Part shown: piece by piece, positions 56,025 through 64,000 of the stretch
Numbering within the stretch: position 1 is the first letter of the stretch
Layout of the letters: each line of letters starts with the position of its first letter
Assembly (NCBI RefSeq): GCF_041504345.1
Contig: NZ_CP167895.1
Location: forward strand, 992,001 to 1,056,000
DNA length: 64,000 bases
Source: Vibrio sp. BS-M-Sm-2
GTDB taxonomy: Bacteria > Pseudomonadota > Gammaproteobacteria > Enterobacterales > Vibrionaceae
Direction of reading: 5' to 3'
Program-made: the position numbers and the translations under genes
The notes under the pieces: model-generated
Databases searched by the model: none
What the model was told of the DNA's origin: nothing
Seen by the model: the letters and a program-made list of their open reading frames with translations, nothing else

Positions 56025-56639
56025 TTAAATTTCTAATAATGTCTTCCATTGCTCTGTTCGGCCATAAAACTCGGTATGAGGCAACCTCTTAAATTCCCCA
56101 TTGTCTTCAATCATAAGTGTTGGGTAACCCTGAACGCCCAATCGGGTCATCATTTGATGGCTAATATCGATTTCGGCGTCTTCTAAGGGTTCCCCTGTTT
56201 GCATTTTCTCTCGCCATAACTGTTGGTCGAGCCCTAATTGAACAGCCAACTCTTCCAAACTGCTAAGAGTATTGACAGCTTTCCCTTCAATGTAATGTGC
56301 TTTTTGTATTGCTTTTAACATGTCAAATGGATCAAGCCCTAAAGATTCTCCAACAAGAATTGCCCGAGTAGGAAGATAAGAGTCCAGAACAAGTTGCTCA
56401 TTATCTGCTACACGTTCGATATAATCCTGTCCGAACTGAGCATTGGTCTGTTCACTAATTCGTAGGTCACTATTTAAAATATGCTGACGAAACGATGGTG
56501 CTATCAATTTTGCTGGAAGCATCCCTCCGGAGTGCATTACTAACTGATACTTACTGCTGCTTGCAATTAATTCTACCAATGGAGTCGAGCCATAGCACCA
56601 CCCACACATAGGATCATAGAAGTAGTGAATAGTTACCAT
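56025..56639 (-). CDS. DsbA/FrnE-like thioredoxin-fold protein
   Basis: A 204-residue thioredoxin-fold protein with a long helical insertion, as in the FrnE/DsbA-like group. The redox motif is CGWC within YFYDPMCGWCYGS at about residues 8-20. The cis-Pro loop is VQGYPTLMIED near 170. There is no signal peptide, so it is probably cytoplasmic. Its ATG lies inside the end of the upstream MBL-fold gene (7-bp overlap), pointing to translational coupling and a joint task. Confidence 0.88.
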   Translation of the reverse strand: MVTIHYFYDPMCGWCYGSTPLVELIASSSKYQLVMHSGGMLPAKLIAPSFRQHILNSDLRISEQTNAQFGQDYIERVADNEQLVLDSYLPTRAILVGESLGLDPFDMLKAIQKAHYIEGKAVNTLSSLEELAVQLGLDQQLWREKMQTGEPLEDAEIDISHQMMTRLGVQGYPTLMIEDNGEFKRLPHTEFYGRTEQWKTLLEI

Positions 56640-57499
56640 GTCATCTCTCCCATATGAACTTTCGCACCAATGCTTAAAGCAATAGGTAACTTCGAGCCTT
56701 TGTATTTCTCAGACATTTTTTCAATGAGTTGTTCGCTATTTTTACTGTTCTTTTTTGACTCACTGAAATCTTCAAGATACTGCAAAGAGTAGTTAATGGA
56801 TTCAACGTTTAACGCAGTTCCCGATTTCATATGTCCCGGAATAACCGTTTCCGGTTGTAAAGCTTGCATCTCCTTAAGTTGCTCACTCCATGCATTTTGA
56901 CTCTGCTCGGTTTGCGTATCTGCAGTCCAAAGATGCAAATTTCCAAATATTGCTATGTTACCTAATATTGTTTTACTTGAAGGAATCCATAAGTATGGGC
57001 GGTGCGGTAAAATGCCATCCGTACCTTTTATCTCAATCTTGTGTCCTTCCAAAATAAGACTTGTCGCCTCTATTGCTTTAGGAATATAAGGCGTAACAGG
57101 TGCATTGCTGCCCATTCTAGGACTCCACACCTTGAGTTTGGAAGGCAGTTTCTTTTCTATGACTTCCTTTACCGCAGGCGTTGTCACAATATCTGCATCG
57201 GGAAACAAGGTGTGTAATACTTCAGCGCCAAAATAGAAGTCAGGGTCGGCCTGACTAATGAAAATAGTTTTTAATTCTTTGCCCGTATCCTGTATTTTGG
57301 CTGCAATTCGCAGAGCATCTGCTTTAGTAAAGCCAGTATCTATCAGCATTACTTCACTCTCTCCAACAATCAATGTTGAGTTGGCGTGGAAGCTGTTTTC
57401 GTCTGCGTTATAAACATCAAAAGTCAGTGTCGTTTGCTCTGTGGCAAAGGCGCTACCTGCGACTAAGATGGATGCGGCTAATAGGCTGATTCTTTTCAT
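56633..57499 (-). CDS. MBL-fold protein with degenerate metal motif
   Basis: A 288-residue secreted protein with a signal peptide (ending AGSAFA, about residue 19) and a metallo-beta-lactamase fold: LIVGESEVMLIDTGFTKAD near 42-60, and IPGHMKSG near His223. The canonical HxHxDH motif is replaced: residues 81-90 read ISQADPDFYF, with Q83, D85, D87 and F88 in place of His, His, Asp and His. Zinc binding at the first site should therefore be lost or altered. It resembles proteins I recall being called Vmh-family MBL hydrolases (not checked). It is coupled to the DsbA-like gene and divergent from a LysR gene. Confidence 0.85.
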   Translation of the reverse strand: MKRISLLAASILVAGSAFATEQTTLTFDVYNADENSFHANSTLIVGESEVMLIDTGFTKADALRIAAKIQDTGKELKTIFISQADPDFYFGAEVLHTLFPDADIVTTPAVKEVIEKKLPSKLKVWSPRMGSNAPVTPYIPKAIEATSLILEGHKIEIKGTDGILPHRPYLWIPSSKTILGNIAIFGNLHLWTADTQTEQSQNAWSEQLKEMQALQPETVIPGHMKSGTALNVESINYSLQYLEDFSESKKNSKNSEQLIEKMSEKYKGSKLPIALSIGAKVHMGEMTW

Positions 57500-57539
57500 G
57501 ACTTGCTCCGTAAATTATATGGCTTGTTTTGATGTGATA

Positions 57540-57553
57540 AATCATAAATGATT
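57540..57553. promoter_or_regulatory. Inverted repeat in MBL-LysR divergent promoter
   Basis: AATCAT and ATGATT form an inverted repeat with a two-base spacer in the 113-bp region between the MBL gene and its divergent LysR gene. It could be the LysR operator. Confidence 0.35.
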
Positions 57554-57612
57554 GACATGATCTGAAAAACATACAAAATCAAACATCATTATTTCTTAAT
57601 TCGAGCAAATAA

Positions 57613-58500
57613 ATGGATAAATTAACCGCTGCAAAAGTATTTGTTGATATTGCTCAATCAGGCAGTTTTACCGCTACGGCTGACAGACTTGAGATGTCTC
57701 GCCCTATGGTGACACGTTATGTTGAAGCTATGGAGAAGTGGTTAAACGCCCGTTTACTACACCGAACAACCCGAAAGGTAACGCTCACAACGACCGGAGA
57801 GCGGTGTTTAAAGGAAGTTGAGGTTTGGCTTGAGCAAGCAAACGGGTTAGTCGCTTTAAGTGATAATAGTGAAGAGCTAACTGGGATAGTACGAGTTGCG
57901 ACAAGTATGTCATTCGGGTTTTCGCAGCTTGTCCCTGCGCTTTTGAATTTCATGGCTATGCATCCCAAAGTCCATGTCGATATCGACCTACAGGATTCAG
58001 TCGCTGACCTAACAGAAAAGCAAATTGATCTTGCGCTTAGAATTGCTTCTAATCCGGAACCATCTTTGATTGGTAAACCGATAGCCATTTGCGAATCGGT
58101 ACTAGTTGCTTCACCTGCATATTTAGCAAGTAGGAAAGACCTCTCGGAGCCAGAGCAACTGAGTATGCATAACTGTCTGGGGTATAAAAACTTTCAGCGA
58201 CACGTATGGCACCTCACGAATGGTACTCAACAAAAATCAATAGATGTTGAATGTAAACTAACCGCTAACGAGGCTACGACATTACTCCATGCAGCACTTA
58301 TTGGTGGAGGTGTCGCCATTCAACCAACCTACTTAGCTAATCAATACATCGAGAGCGGCACATTACAGCCAGTCCTATCAGAGTGGAAACCCGCCGATCT
58401 GACAATATATGCGCTCTATTCTTCAAGAAAACATCAATCTCCAACCGTAAGAGCATTAATTGATTATTTGCATGAGTATTTCAAAGACAATCCTTGGTAG
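57613..58500 (+). CDS. LysR-family regulator of MBL-DsbA genes
   Basis: A 295-residue LysR-type regulator. The winged helix is SFTATADRLEMSRPMVTRYV near residue 18-37, followed by a LysR substrate-binding domain. It is related to, but clearly different from, the LysR at 54670. Its divergent position suggests it controls the MBL/DsbA pair. The inducing signal is unknown. Confidence 0.9.
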   Translation: MDKLTAAKVFVDIAQSGSFTATADRLEMSRPMVTRYVEAMEKWLNARLLHRTTRKVTLTTTGERCLKEVEVWLEQANGLVALSDNSEELTGIVRVATSMSFGFSQLVPALLNFMAMHPKVHVDIDLQDSVADLTEKQIDLALRIASNPEPSLIGKPIAICESVLVASPAYLASRKDLSEPEQLSMHNCLGYKNFQRHVWHLTNGTQQKSIDVECKLTANEATTLLHAALIGGGVAIQPTYLANQYIESGTLQPVLSEWKPADLTIYALYSSRKHQSPTVRALIDYLHEYFKDNPW

Positions 58501-58566
58501 AACTTGGGGGTTAGAGAGTGGTGGAACAAGAGATTTCTGTCCGCATTCGAAACTTACAATAGCCTA

Positions 58567-58955
58567 TAGGTGGTTTGTGCCTCCCCTCAATATCTAGCAG
58601 AACATGTCGCTCCTTTGTCCCCGAAGACTTACTCGATCACAATTGCTTAATCCACAAACGAATAGGCAATGATTGGCTGTTTGTTCCTAAGGTCGGCTCT
58701 AAATACGCTCAGCCCGTTAATGTGTGACGGTCACAAGTAACTACTCTGTAAATGATAATTCCATACTTCTCAATGCCGTGATTAATGGCAAAAGTATATC
58801 ATGTTTAACATTGCCCTTTATTGTCAACGAAATACAAACTGGGACTTTGACTGTCTTATTGGAAGACTTTAAAATCAAACAATTGGCATATGGGCTCTGT
58901 ACCCCTCAAGGCAATATCGCCCCAAACTACCTCGACACTTTTTGGACTTCTGCAT
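58567..58955 (+). pseudogene. Decayed 3' half of a LysR gene
   Basis: By eye this is roughly 85% identical to 55158-55555, the C-terminal half of the LysR gene 3.4 kb upstream. Shared words include CAATATCTAGCAGAACATG and GACGGTCACAAGTAACTACT. Several one-base indels break the frame (for example an extra T before GTGACGGTC), and the 5' half is absent. It is a duplicated or recombined remnant, not an active gene. Part of it still reads open (58724-58957). Confidence 0.8.
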
Positions 58956-59035
58956 AATTGCTGCCCGTAGAGTTACGATACTAGAAGTTATGTGAAAGTT
59001 CAGCGTGTCTGATGGTTCGTAACTCAGAATTGTCC
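58950..59035 (+). repeat. Repeated block, copy B
   Basis: The second copy of the block at 55709-55780. It follows the LysR remnant directly, whereas in copy A about 115 bp separate it from the LysR stop. It contains a 15-bp insertion after TGCATAATTG. Confidence 0.7.
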
Positions 59036-59293
59036 CAAAACGTCACAATCTGAATTCTAATACGTGGCATTTTCTACCTCGAAAATGCCCCAAAGTCCTT
59101 CAGAGTAAATCCTCATTTATACCTTGTTAATATGAACTTACCCGACTAAAAGTTATCCGAATTCCCCCTTGAATAACGCACTTATAGAGGCAGAGTCATG
59201 CTAGGGTAAAACCGACTGTTGGGCGTCTAATTAGTGATATACAAATGCAGTAAGCAAATGTAACTTAAGAGGTTAGTCTGTTCGCGAACTTGA

Positions 59294-59590
59294 AGCCTAT
59301 ATTACATCACCAAAAATTCGCTACCGTTTACCATGCTTCATGGCGATTTAGATAAACCAGTATCACTAGAGCAAAGCGAGTTACTCAAACAATTATTAGA
59401 CAAGTACGGTGTAGAAAATCAACTTTTTGTTGAACAAGGTGTTGGTCACAGTGCACCGGTCTTTGATACTGAAAAGTATGTGTCAGAAGTTTTTTATTTT
59501 GTCCGAGCGCACCTCCCTCCTCAAACCTTCGAAAAGCTTTCAATGTGCGCGATACACTATTTTTCGCACATTAATCAATTTCACTTGTGA
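59294..59590 (+). pseudogene. C-terminal fragment of alpha/beta-hydrolase
   Basis: An open stretch reading SLYYITKNSLPFTMLHGDLD, then KPVSLEQSELLKQLLDKYG, with a final GHSAP. This matches the end of BD-FAE-like esterases: the HGDxDxPV acid loop and the catalytic-His GH motif. An upstream stop and the absence of the nucleophile region show that the first two thirds are missing. It lies in the degraded islet next to the LysR remnant, so the two may derive from one lost esterase-regulator pair. Confidence 0.65.
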
Positions 59591-59762
59591 CAAAGTTATC
59601 AGAATTTTGCATTTTCGGTAACGTTCCCTAAATTATCGATCTATCATCCACCCAGATACAAAAGTGAAGTAATCAACACGACTGATTTCTATTTCTTCTT
59701 CGATATAGAGCTTGTACATCAAAAGTATAAGCCGAAATGCGCTTACGAATTATTTTGGGAAC

Positions 59763-59772
59763 GTTTGCAAAC
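59763..59772. promoter_or_regulatory. LacI-type (ScrR) operator upstream of scrY
   Basis: The palindrome GTTTGCAAAC lies within GGGAACGTTTGCAAACAATC, 31 bp before the scrY start. The same core occurs at the two scrR-scrA sites. Confidence 0.75.
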
Positions 59773-59803
59773 AATCCAAAACAATTAACGTGAGAACATA
59801 AGA

Positions 59804-61177
59804 ATGAAACTACACACTTTAGCGGTTGCTGTAACAATGGGGCTAATGACTACATCGGTATTAGCAAGTGAAGACGTTGCAGCATTAGAGCAACGTATTA
59901 ATGAATTAGAACAAAGAGTTGCACAAACGGAGCAGGTTTCTACCGAAGCCAATGAAAAGGCTTCTTCGTTTGAGTTTCACGGCTATGCACGCTCTGGGTT
60001 ATTGATCAACGATGACCTAAACGGCGCGACAGGTACTGGCCCTTACATGACAGCGGCGGGTGCGATTGGTGCGCCAGTTGGGCGTTTAGGGGTTGAAGAT
60101 GATAATTACGTTGATGCTAATTTTACGTATAAGCGCTTCAATGATGACGGTTCTCGCGCATTATTTAGCCTCATGATGTCAGATGGCACTGAAACAAATA
60201 ACGACTGGACAGCGAGTGAAAGCCAACTAAATGTGCGACAAATCTATTCGGAATTAAGTGGGTTAACTATGTTCGCTGAGTCAGAAACGTTTTCTCAAGC
60301 CGCGTTCTGGGCGGGTAAACGATTCGATCGCGACAACTTTGATATTCACTTTTTCGACTCAGACATCGTTTTCTTAGGTGGTACAGGTGCGGGTGTATAC
60401 GATGTCCAGATGAGCGATAGTTGGAAAGCTAATTTTTCGATTTATGGTCGAGACTTTGGCGAGATCGATAGCCCATCGACGGATATTGAAAACTACATTG
60501 CAACCATGAATAACCGTATTGGCCAATGGCAAGTGATGTTGAGTGGCATGACCTCAGCAGACAACGATAGCCGCTTAAATGGTGCAGCTGAAAGCGGTGT
60601 ACACGCAATGTTTGCGTACCATGGAGACAACTTCTTTGGCCTGAGTGAAGGTTTCTCTAAAACGGGTATGTTAGTGGGTAGCGGCCTAGGTGCAGAGCTA
60701 AAAGGCATCGGTTCAAATGGTGATCTACTGGATGACGCAAAAGCCGTTCGCCTGTTTAGCTACGGTGTCACTCGCATTGGCGACAACTGGCGCTTAGCGC
60801 CTGCATTAATGGCAGAGCATAGCCAAGACCGTTTGAAGAAGAATGACGAGTTCACATGGGCTTCTTTAAACGTTCGATTAGCTCAAGAGTTCACAGAGAA
60901 CTTTGAGATGGTTTACGAAGGTTCATTGCAATACATGGATTTAGACAACTCGACAGAGCAAGCGAGCGGCGGTTTCTACAAAGCGACAGTGGCACCAACA
61001 CTGAAGCTTTCAACCAGCACTGGTTTCTTTGACCGACCAGAACTGCGTTTCGCTGTGAGCTATGTGGATTGGAGTGAAGATCTGAATGGTTACTCGATCA
61101 GCACTGAGGCAGATGCTGCAACGATGGGAGAGGGCGGCGAGGTTCTGTTTGCACTGCAGATGGAAACTTGGTTCTAA
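59804..61177 (+). CDS. scrY: Sucrose-type carbohydrate porin (LamB/ScrY family)
   Basis: A 457-residue outer-membrane sugar porin. The signal peptide ends TTSVLA (about residue 21). A short coiled coil follows (LEQRINELEQRVAQTEQ, about 29-45), as in ScrY. Then comes a beta-barrel starting FEFHGYARSGLLINDD and ending with a C-terminal Phe (ALQMETWF). The gene has GTGAGA about 8 bases upstream and an operator in its promoter. Context (ScrR-type repressor, sucrose PTS) supports sucrose uptake; maltoporin-like specificity cannot be excluded. Terminator at 61236. Confidence 0.85.
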   Translation: MKLHTLAVAVTMGLMTTSVLASEDVAALEQRINELEQRVAQTEQVSTEANEKASSFEFHGYARSGLLINDDLNGATGTGPYMTAAGAIGAPVGRLGVEDDNYVDANFTYKRFNDDGSRALFSLMMSDGTETNNDWTASESQLNVRQIYSELSGLTMFAESETFSQAAFWAGKRFDRDNFDIHFFDSDIVFLGGTGAGVYDVQMSDSWKANFSIYGRDFGEIDSPSTDIENYIATMNNRIGQWQVMLSGMTSADNDSRLNGAAESGVHAMFAYHGDNFFGLSEGFSKTGMLVGSGLGAELKGIGSNGDLLDDAKAVRLFSYGVTRIGDNWRLAPALMAEHSQDRLKKNDEFTWASLNVRLAQEFTENFEMVYEGSLQYMDLDNSTEQASGGFYKATVAPTLKLSTSTGFFDRPELRFAVSYVDWSEDLNGYSISTEADAATMGEGGEVLFALQMETWF

Positions 61178-61235
61178 TTACCTGATATATCGTTTAGATA
61201 GAGAGTGTTAATCATGATGTGATAGTCGCATCATC

Positions 61236-61279
61236 AAATGCCAACCTTATCGTTTCAACTCGAAGGTTGGCATTTTTTT
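61236..61279. terminator. Terminator between scrY and scrR
   Basis: The 12-bp stem AAATGCCAACCT/AAGGTTGGCATT is followed by a long T run on the plus strand. It probably ends scrY and may also serve scrR. Confidence 0.88.
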
Positions 61280-61312
61280 ATCTTGGGATAACCTGATCTC
61301 TGAAATAAATTG

Positions 61313-62299
61313 CTAGCAAGACTCTCGGTCAATAGTGGTGAAGGTCAACACCATCTTACTCATTTCCAAGCCTTTTTTCTCAATACGGTCGAGCAGCAGC
61401 TTAGCTCCATTTTCTCCCGCTTTATCAAACGCATAGTTAAACGTAGACAGCGTTGGTGTGCATACTGAAGCAAGTTCATCGTCACCCACGCCGAGTACCA
61501 AGACATCCTTTCCTGGAATGAGTCCAGCTTCCTGAATTGCTCTGATCGCACCGATTGCGATACGGTCAGTTGCGCAGAACAGGCCATCGAGCTTGGTGTG
61601 CTCTTTTAGAGACTGTTTAGCCAGTTGGTAACCTGACTCTATGGTGAAGTCGCCACGGGCGTGAAATTGCAGTGTGAGGTCGTTAAATTGAAGCGATTGA
61701 GCGAAGCCTTCCGATCTCATTTTATCAACCGCAATATCATCACCTTGCACACCGATGAATCCCATATGCTTACAACCTTTCGCTATGAGGCGATTACCCG
61801 CTTCAAACCCTACACGTGCATCATCGTGCACAATGCTTGGGATGTTAAACATTGCTCCGTCTTGACCAACCAATACTACCGGCACAGCAGAGCTTTGAAT
61901 CGCTTTGACTAATTTGTTGTCGAGGTGGGTCGCGTACAGGATGATACCTTCAACGCGTTTTTGGTTAAATATCTGAATATATTCAAGTTCTTTATGGTGT
62001 TTTTGGTGTGTGCTTGCCAAAAGAACATGTTTCCCCGCTTGTTCTAATACTGCGGTTAAACCGTCGACACCTTGAGAGGTGGCGTGGGAAGAAACCCTAG
62101 GAACAATCACCCCAACGAGGTTGGTTGTCTGAGACTTTAAGTCTTTAGCGACTTGGTTTGGGAGATAGCCACACTCTTCGACTGCTTTCCGCACCTTCAC
62201 TTTGGTCGCGTCTTTTACACCATATTCATCGTTGATTACTCTAGAAACCGTCGACTTGGAAACTCCAGCGAGACGAGCGACATCATGAAGACTAGCCAT
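61313..62299 (-). CDS. scrR: LacI-family sucrose operon repressor ScrR
   Basis: A 328-residue LacI-type repressor. The N-terminal helix-turn-helix and hinge is SLHDVARLAGVSKSTVSRVI, and a periplasmic-binding-protein-like effector domain begins near NLVGVIVPRV at residue 65. It is divergent from scrA across about 230 bp that holds two operator-like palindromes, and convergent to scrY. Expected to release its operators when a sucrose-derived sugar binds; the effector is inferred from other ScrR proteins. Confidence 0.9.
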   Translation of the reverse strand: MASLHDVARLAGVSKSTVSRVINDEYGVKDATKVKVRKAVEECGYLPNQVAKDLKSQTTNLVGVIVPRVSSHATSQGVDGLTAVLEQAGKHVLLASTHQKHHKELEYIQIFNQKRVEGIILYATHLDNKLVKAIQSSAVPVVLVGQDGAMFNIPSIVHDDARVGFEAGNRLIAKGCKHMGFIGVQGDDIAVDKMRSEGFAQSLQFNDLTLQFHARGDFTIESGYQLAKQSLKEHTKLDGLFCATDRIAIGAIRAIQEAGLIPGKDVLVLGVGDDELASVCTPTLSTFNYAFDKAGENGAKLLLDRIEKKGLEMSKMVLTFTTIDRESC

Positions 62300-62335
62300 T
62301 ATTCATTATCCATTTGTATTTTTAGTTTTGGGATT

Positions 62336-62345
62336 GTTTGCAAAC
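62336..62345. promoter_or_regulatory. LacI-type operator near scrR start
   Basis: GTTTGCAAAC, in the context GGGATTGTTTGCAAACAG, lies 37 bp upstream of scrR. It suits autoregulation. Confidence 0.7.
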
Positions 62346-62477
62346 AGAGCATCGAATTTACCTGTTATTAGGAGATTTTAACCCTGTCTTCTTATCCTAG
62401 GGAGATAATTTGAAGATCATTCTCACAGTATTGAGCAGTTATCTTTGAACATTTGTTATTTCTAGGCAAAAATTTGT

Positions 62478-62491
62478 TTTGCAAACGTTCC
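62478..62491. promoter_or_regulatory. LacI-type operator upstream of scrA
   Basis: TTTGCAAACGTTCCC-like sequence, the reverse of the scrY site (GGGAACGTTTGCAAA), lies about 45 bp before the scrA start. Confidence 0.7.
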
Positions 62492-62533
62492 CGAAAATTC
62501 AAAGGCTCAAATGATAATCCAATGGGGTATGTA

Positions 62534-63973
62534 ATGAATTATCCAAAAATAGCAAAAGAGCTGCTTTCTCTATTAGGTGGTAAAAGTAATATCACCGCAC
62601 TTGCACACTGTGCGACTCGTCTGCGTCTTGCGGTTGCAGACCAAGACAAAATTGATGAACAGACGATTGATAACCTTGAAGGGGTTAAGGGCCAGTTTAA
62701 AGTAGCAGGTCAATATCAGATCATCTTTGGCTCTGGCATAGTAAACCAAGTTTATGCTGAGTTGGCCAAGTTGACTGAAATGACGGAAATGTCGACTAAC
62801 GATGTGGCGTCTGCAGGTGCTGACAACCAAAATATCCTGCAACGCGCGGTGAAAGGTCTGTCTGATATTTTTGTACCAATCATTCCGGCAATCGTTGCTG
62901 GTGGTCTGTTAATGGGGATCTACAACCTATTGACGGCTCAAGGTTTGTTCATTGATGGCAAATCTTTAATCGACGCTAATCCGGGTTTGACCGACTTAGC
63001 AAGCATGATCAATACATTTGCTAATGCTCCTTTTGTGTACTTACCTATTTTATTAGCATTTTCAGCGAGTAAGAAGTTTGGTGGTAACCCATACCTTGGC
63101 GCAGCTTTAGGTATGTTGATGGTTCACCCAGACCTACTTAACGGTTGGGGCTTCGGTGGCGCATCGGTGGCAGGCAATATTCCGGTCTGGAATATTCTAG
63201 GCTTCGAAATCGAGAAAGTGGGCTATCAAGGTTCAGTACTGCCCGTTCTTGTTTCTGCGTTTATTCTAGCGAAAGTTGAGCTTGGCCTACGTAAAGTTAT
63301 TCCTTCGGTTCTGGATAACTTGCTAACACCGTTACTGGCTATTTTCGTGACTGGCTTACTGACATTCACGGTTGTGGGTCCATTTACACGTGATATCGGC
63401 TTCCTACTAGGTGACGGCCTTAACTGGTTGTACAACAGTGCTGGCTTTGTCGGTGGTGCGGCGCTTGGTTTGATTTATGCACCTTTTGTTATCACAGGTA
63501 TGCACCATAGCTTTATCGCTATCGAAACTCAGTTGCTTGCAGATATCGCAACGACTGGCGGTACGTTCATCTTCCCTATCGCGGCGATGTCTAACGTGTC
63601 ACAAGGTGCGGCGGCACTGGCGGTTGGTTTCATGACTCGTGATAAAAAAATGAAGAGTATTGCGATTCCTTCTGGTGTAACAGGTCTGCTTGGTATTACT
63701 GAACCTGCAATGTTCGGTGTGAACTTGAAGCTTCGTTACCCATTTATTGCTGCGGTTTGTGGCGCAGCGGTTTCAAGTGCGTTTATCACTATGTTTAATG
63801 TGAAAGCACAAGCGCTTGGTGCGGCGGGTATTCCAGGTGTTATTTCAATATCTCCGGAAAAAATTGGTTATTACGTGGTGGGGATGATCATCGCGTTCGT
63901 AACTGCCTTTGCACTGACTGTTGTTTTAGGTTTGCGTGAACGCAGCAAGCAAAACATTAAAGCAACAGCTTAA
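62534..63973 (+). CDS. scrA: Sucrose PTS permease EIIBC (ScrA)
   Basis: A 479-residue phosphotransferase permease that imports and phosphorylates sucrose to sucrose-6-phosphate. The EIIB domain (about 1-85) carries the phospho-Cys in ALAHCATRLRLAV. The EIIC membrane domain follows, with multiple helices and GITEPAMFGVNLK. No EIIA domain is fused, as in other ScrA proteins, so EIIA-Glc is expected to donate phosphate. I start at ATG 62534 (MNYPKIAKELLSLLGG), six bases after GGGGT, rather than at 62522 or 62453. scrB and a fructokinase gene would be expected beyond the window. Confidence 0.92.
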   Translation: MNYPKIAKELLSLLGGKSNITALAHCATRLRLAVADQDKIDEQTIDNLEGVKGQFKVAGQYQIIFGSGIVNQVYAELAKLTEMTEMSTNDVASAGADNQNILQRAVKGLSDIFVPIIPAIVAGGLLMGIYNLLTAQGLFIDGKSLIDANPGLTDLASMINTFANAPFVYLPILLAFSASKKFGGNPYLGAALGMLMVHPDLLNGWGFGGASVAGNIPVWNILGFEIEKVGYQGSVLPVLVSAFILAKVELGLRKVIPSVLDNLLTPLLAIFVTGLLTFTVVGPFTRDIGFLLGDGLNWLYNSAGFVGGAALGLIYAPFVITGMHHSFIAIETQLLADIATTGGTFIFPIAAMSNVSQGAAALAVGFMTRDKKMKSIAIPSGVTGLLGITEPAMFGVNLKLRYPFIAAVCGAAVSSAFITMFNVKAQALGAAGIPGVISISPEKIGYYVVGMIIAFVTAFALTVVLGLRERSKQNIKATA

Positions 63974-64000
63974 CGTTTCTCCCTAGAAGTGAAGCCCCCT

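Larger units (their letters stand above)
58501..59803. other. Degenerate region without intact genes
   Basis: About 1.3 kb between a LysR gene and scrY, holding a decayed LysR 3' copy (58567-58955), a repeated block (58950-59035), an alpha/beta-hydrolase tail (59294-59590) and the scrY promoter with its operator. About 59040-59290 shows nothing I can identify. Confidence 0.6.

Noticed and set aside
59040..59290. Possible integron attachment site before the esterase fragment
   Set aside because: GGGCGTCTAA resembles one end of an attC site, but no matching partner or palindrome was found.
1..64000. Anti-phage or other defence system
   Set aside because: No restriction, CRISPR, retron, CBASS or toxin-antitoxin gene was recognised; genes are mostly housekeeping, adhesin, efflux and sugar uptake.

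Overview
The window looks like a stretch of a Vibrio genome, most likely the smaller chromosome of a Splendidus-clade species. This is inferred from gene content and style and was not checked against a database. Supporting points are a sucrose PTS locus of the V. alginolyticus type, a VCA0849-class type I secreted giant adhesin, dbpA, rhlE and deaD with divergent rnb, and an ackA copy without pta. Codon and base composition look like a typical vibrio of about 44% GC. I saw no tRNA, rRNA, CRISPR array, phage or complete insertion sequence.

Layout. 1-1.9 kb: an M3 peptidase on the minus strand. 2.1-17.7 kb: a large plus-strand operon for a 3060-residue surface adhesin, its complete type I secretion machine (ABC exporter with a degenerate C39 domain, HlyD-type adaptor, TolC-type channel), an OmpA-like lipoprotein and a PstS-like periplasmic protein. 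18-32.9 kb: mostly housekeeping genes. These are an aldo/keto reductase, dbpA, a DUF6279 lipoprotein, a DnaQ-like exonuclease, a PPC-domain protein, rhlE, bluB, an SgrR-type regulator, a large lipoprotein, an FAD-dependent oxidoreductase, fdxA and a SpoU methyltransferase. A 270-bp MITE-like element with terminal inverted repeats lies between rhlE and bluB. 33-48.8 kb: a Tas-like reductase, pepT, a DM13 protein, an MscS-type channel, dCMP deaminase, an RND efflux pair, a MaoC dehydratase, a PstS-type binding protein, an AraC regulator and rnb. 48.8-52.8 kb: deaD and ackA.

53-59.6 kb is an accessory islet: a secreted carboxylesterase with a divergent LysR regulator, and a DsbA-like protein translationally coupled to an MBL-fold protein whose metal motif is degenerate, with its own divergent LysR regulator. 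Around them are decayed pieces: a second copy of the first LysR gene's 3' half, an alpha/beta-hydrolase tail and a scrap of an AraC-type gene. 59.8-64 kb is the sucrose locus scrY-scrR-scrA, with three shared LacI-type operator sites; scrA ends just before the window does.

Two genes carry an apparent single-base deletion in a homopolymer: ackA (CCC read as CC at codon 15) and a small unknown gene at 45.0 kb (a G run). These may be sequencing errors or true lesions. Two genes of under 60 codons with good ribosome-binding sites lie at 21.3-21.5 kb and 34.5-34.6 kb, both on the minus strand. No clear undescribed defence or metabolic system was found. The best candidates for new biology are the two accessory proteins of the adhesin operon and the DsbA/MBL pair.
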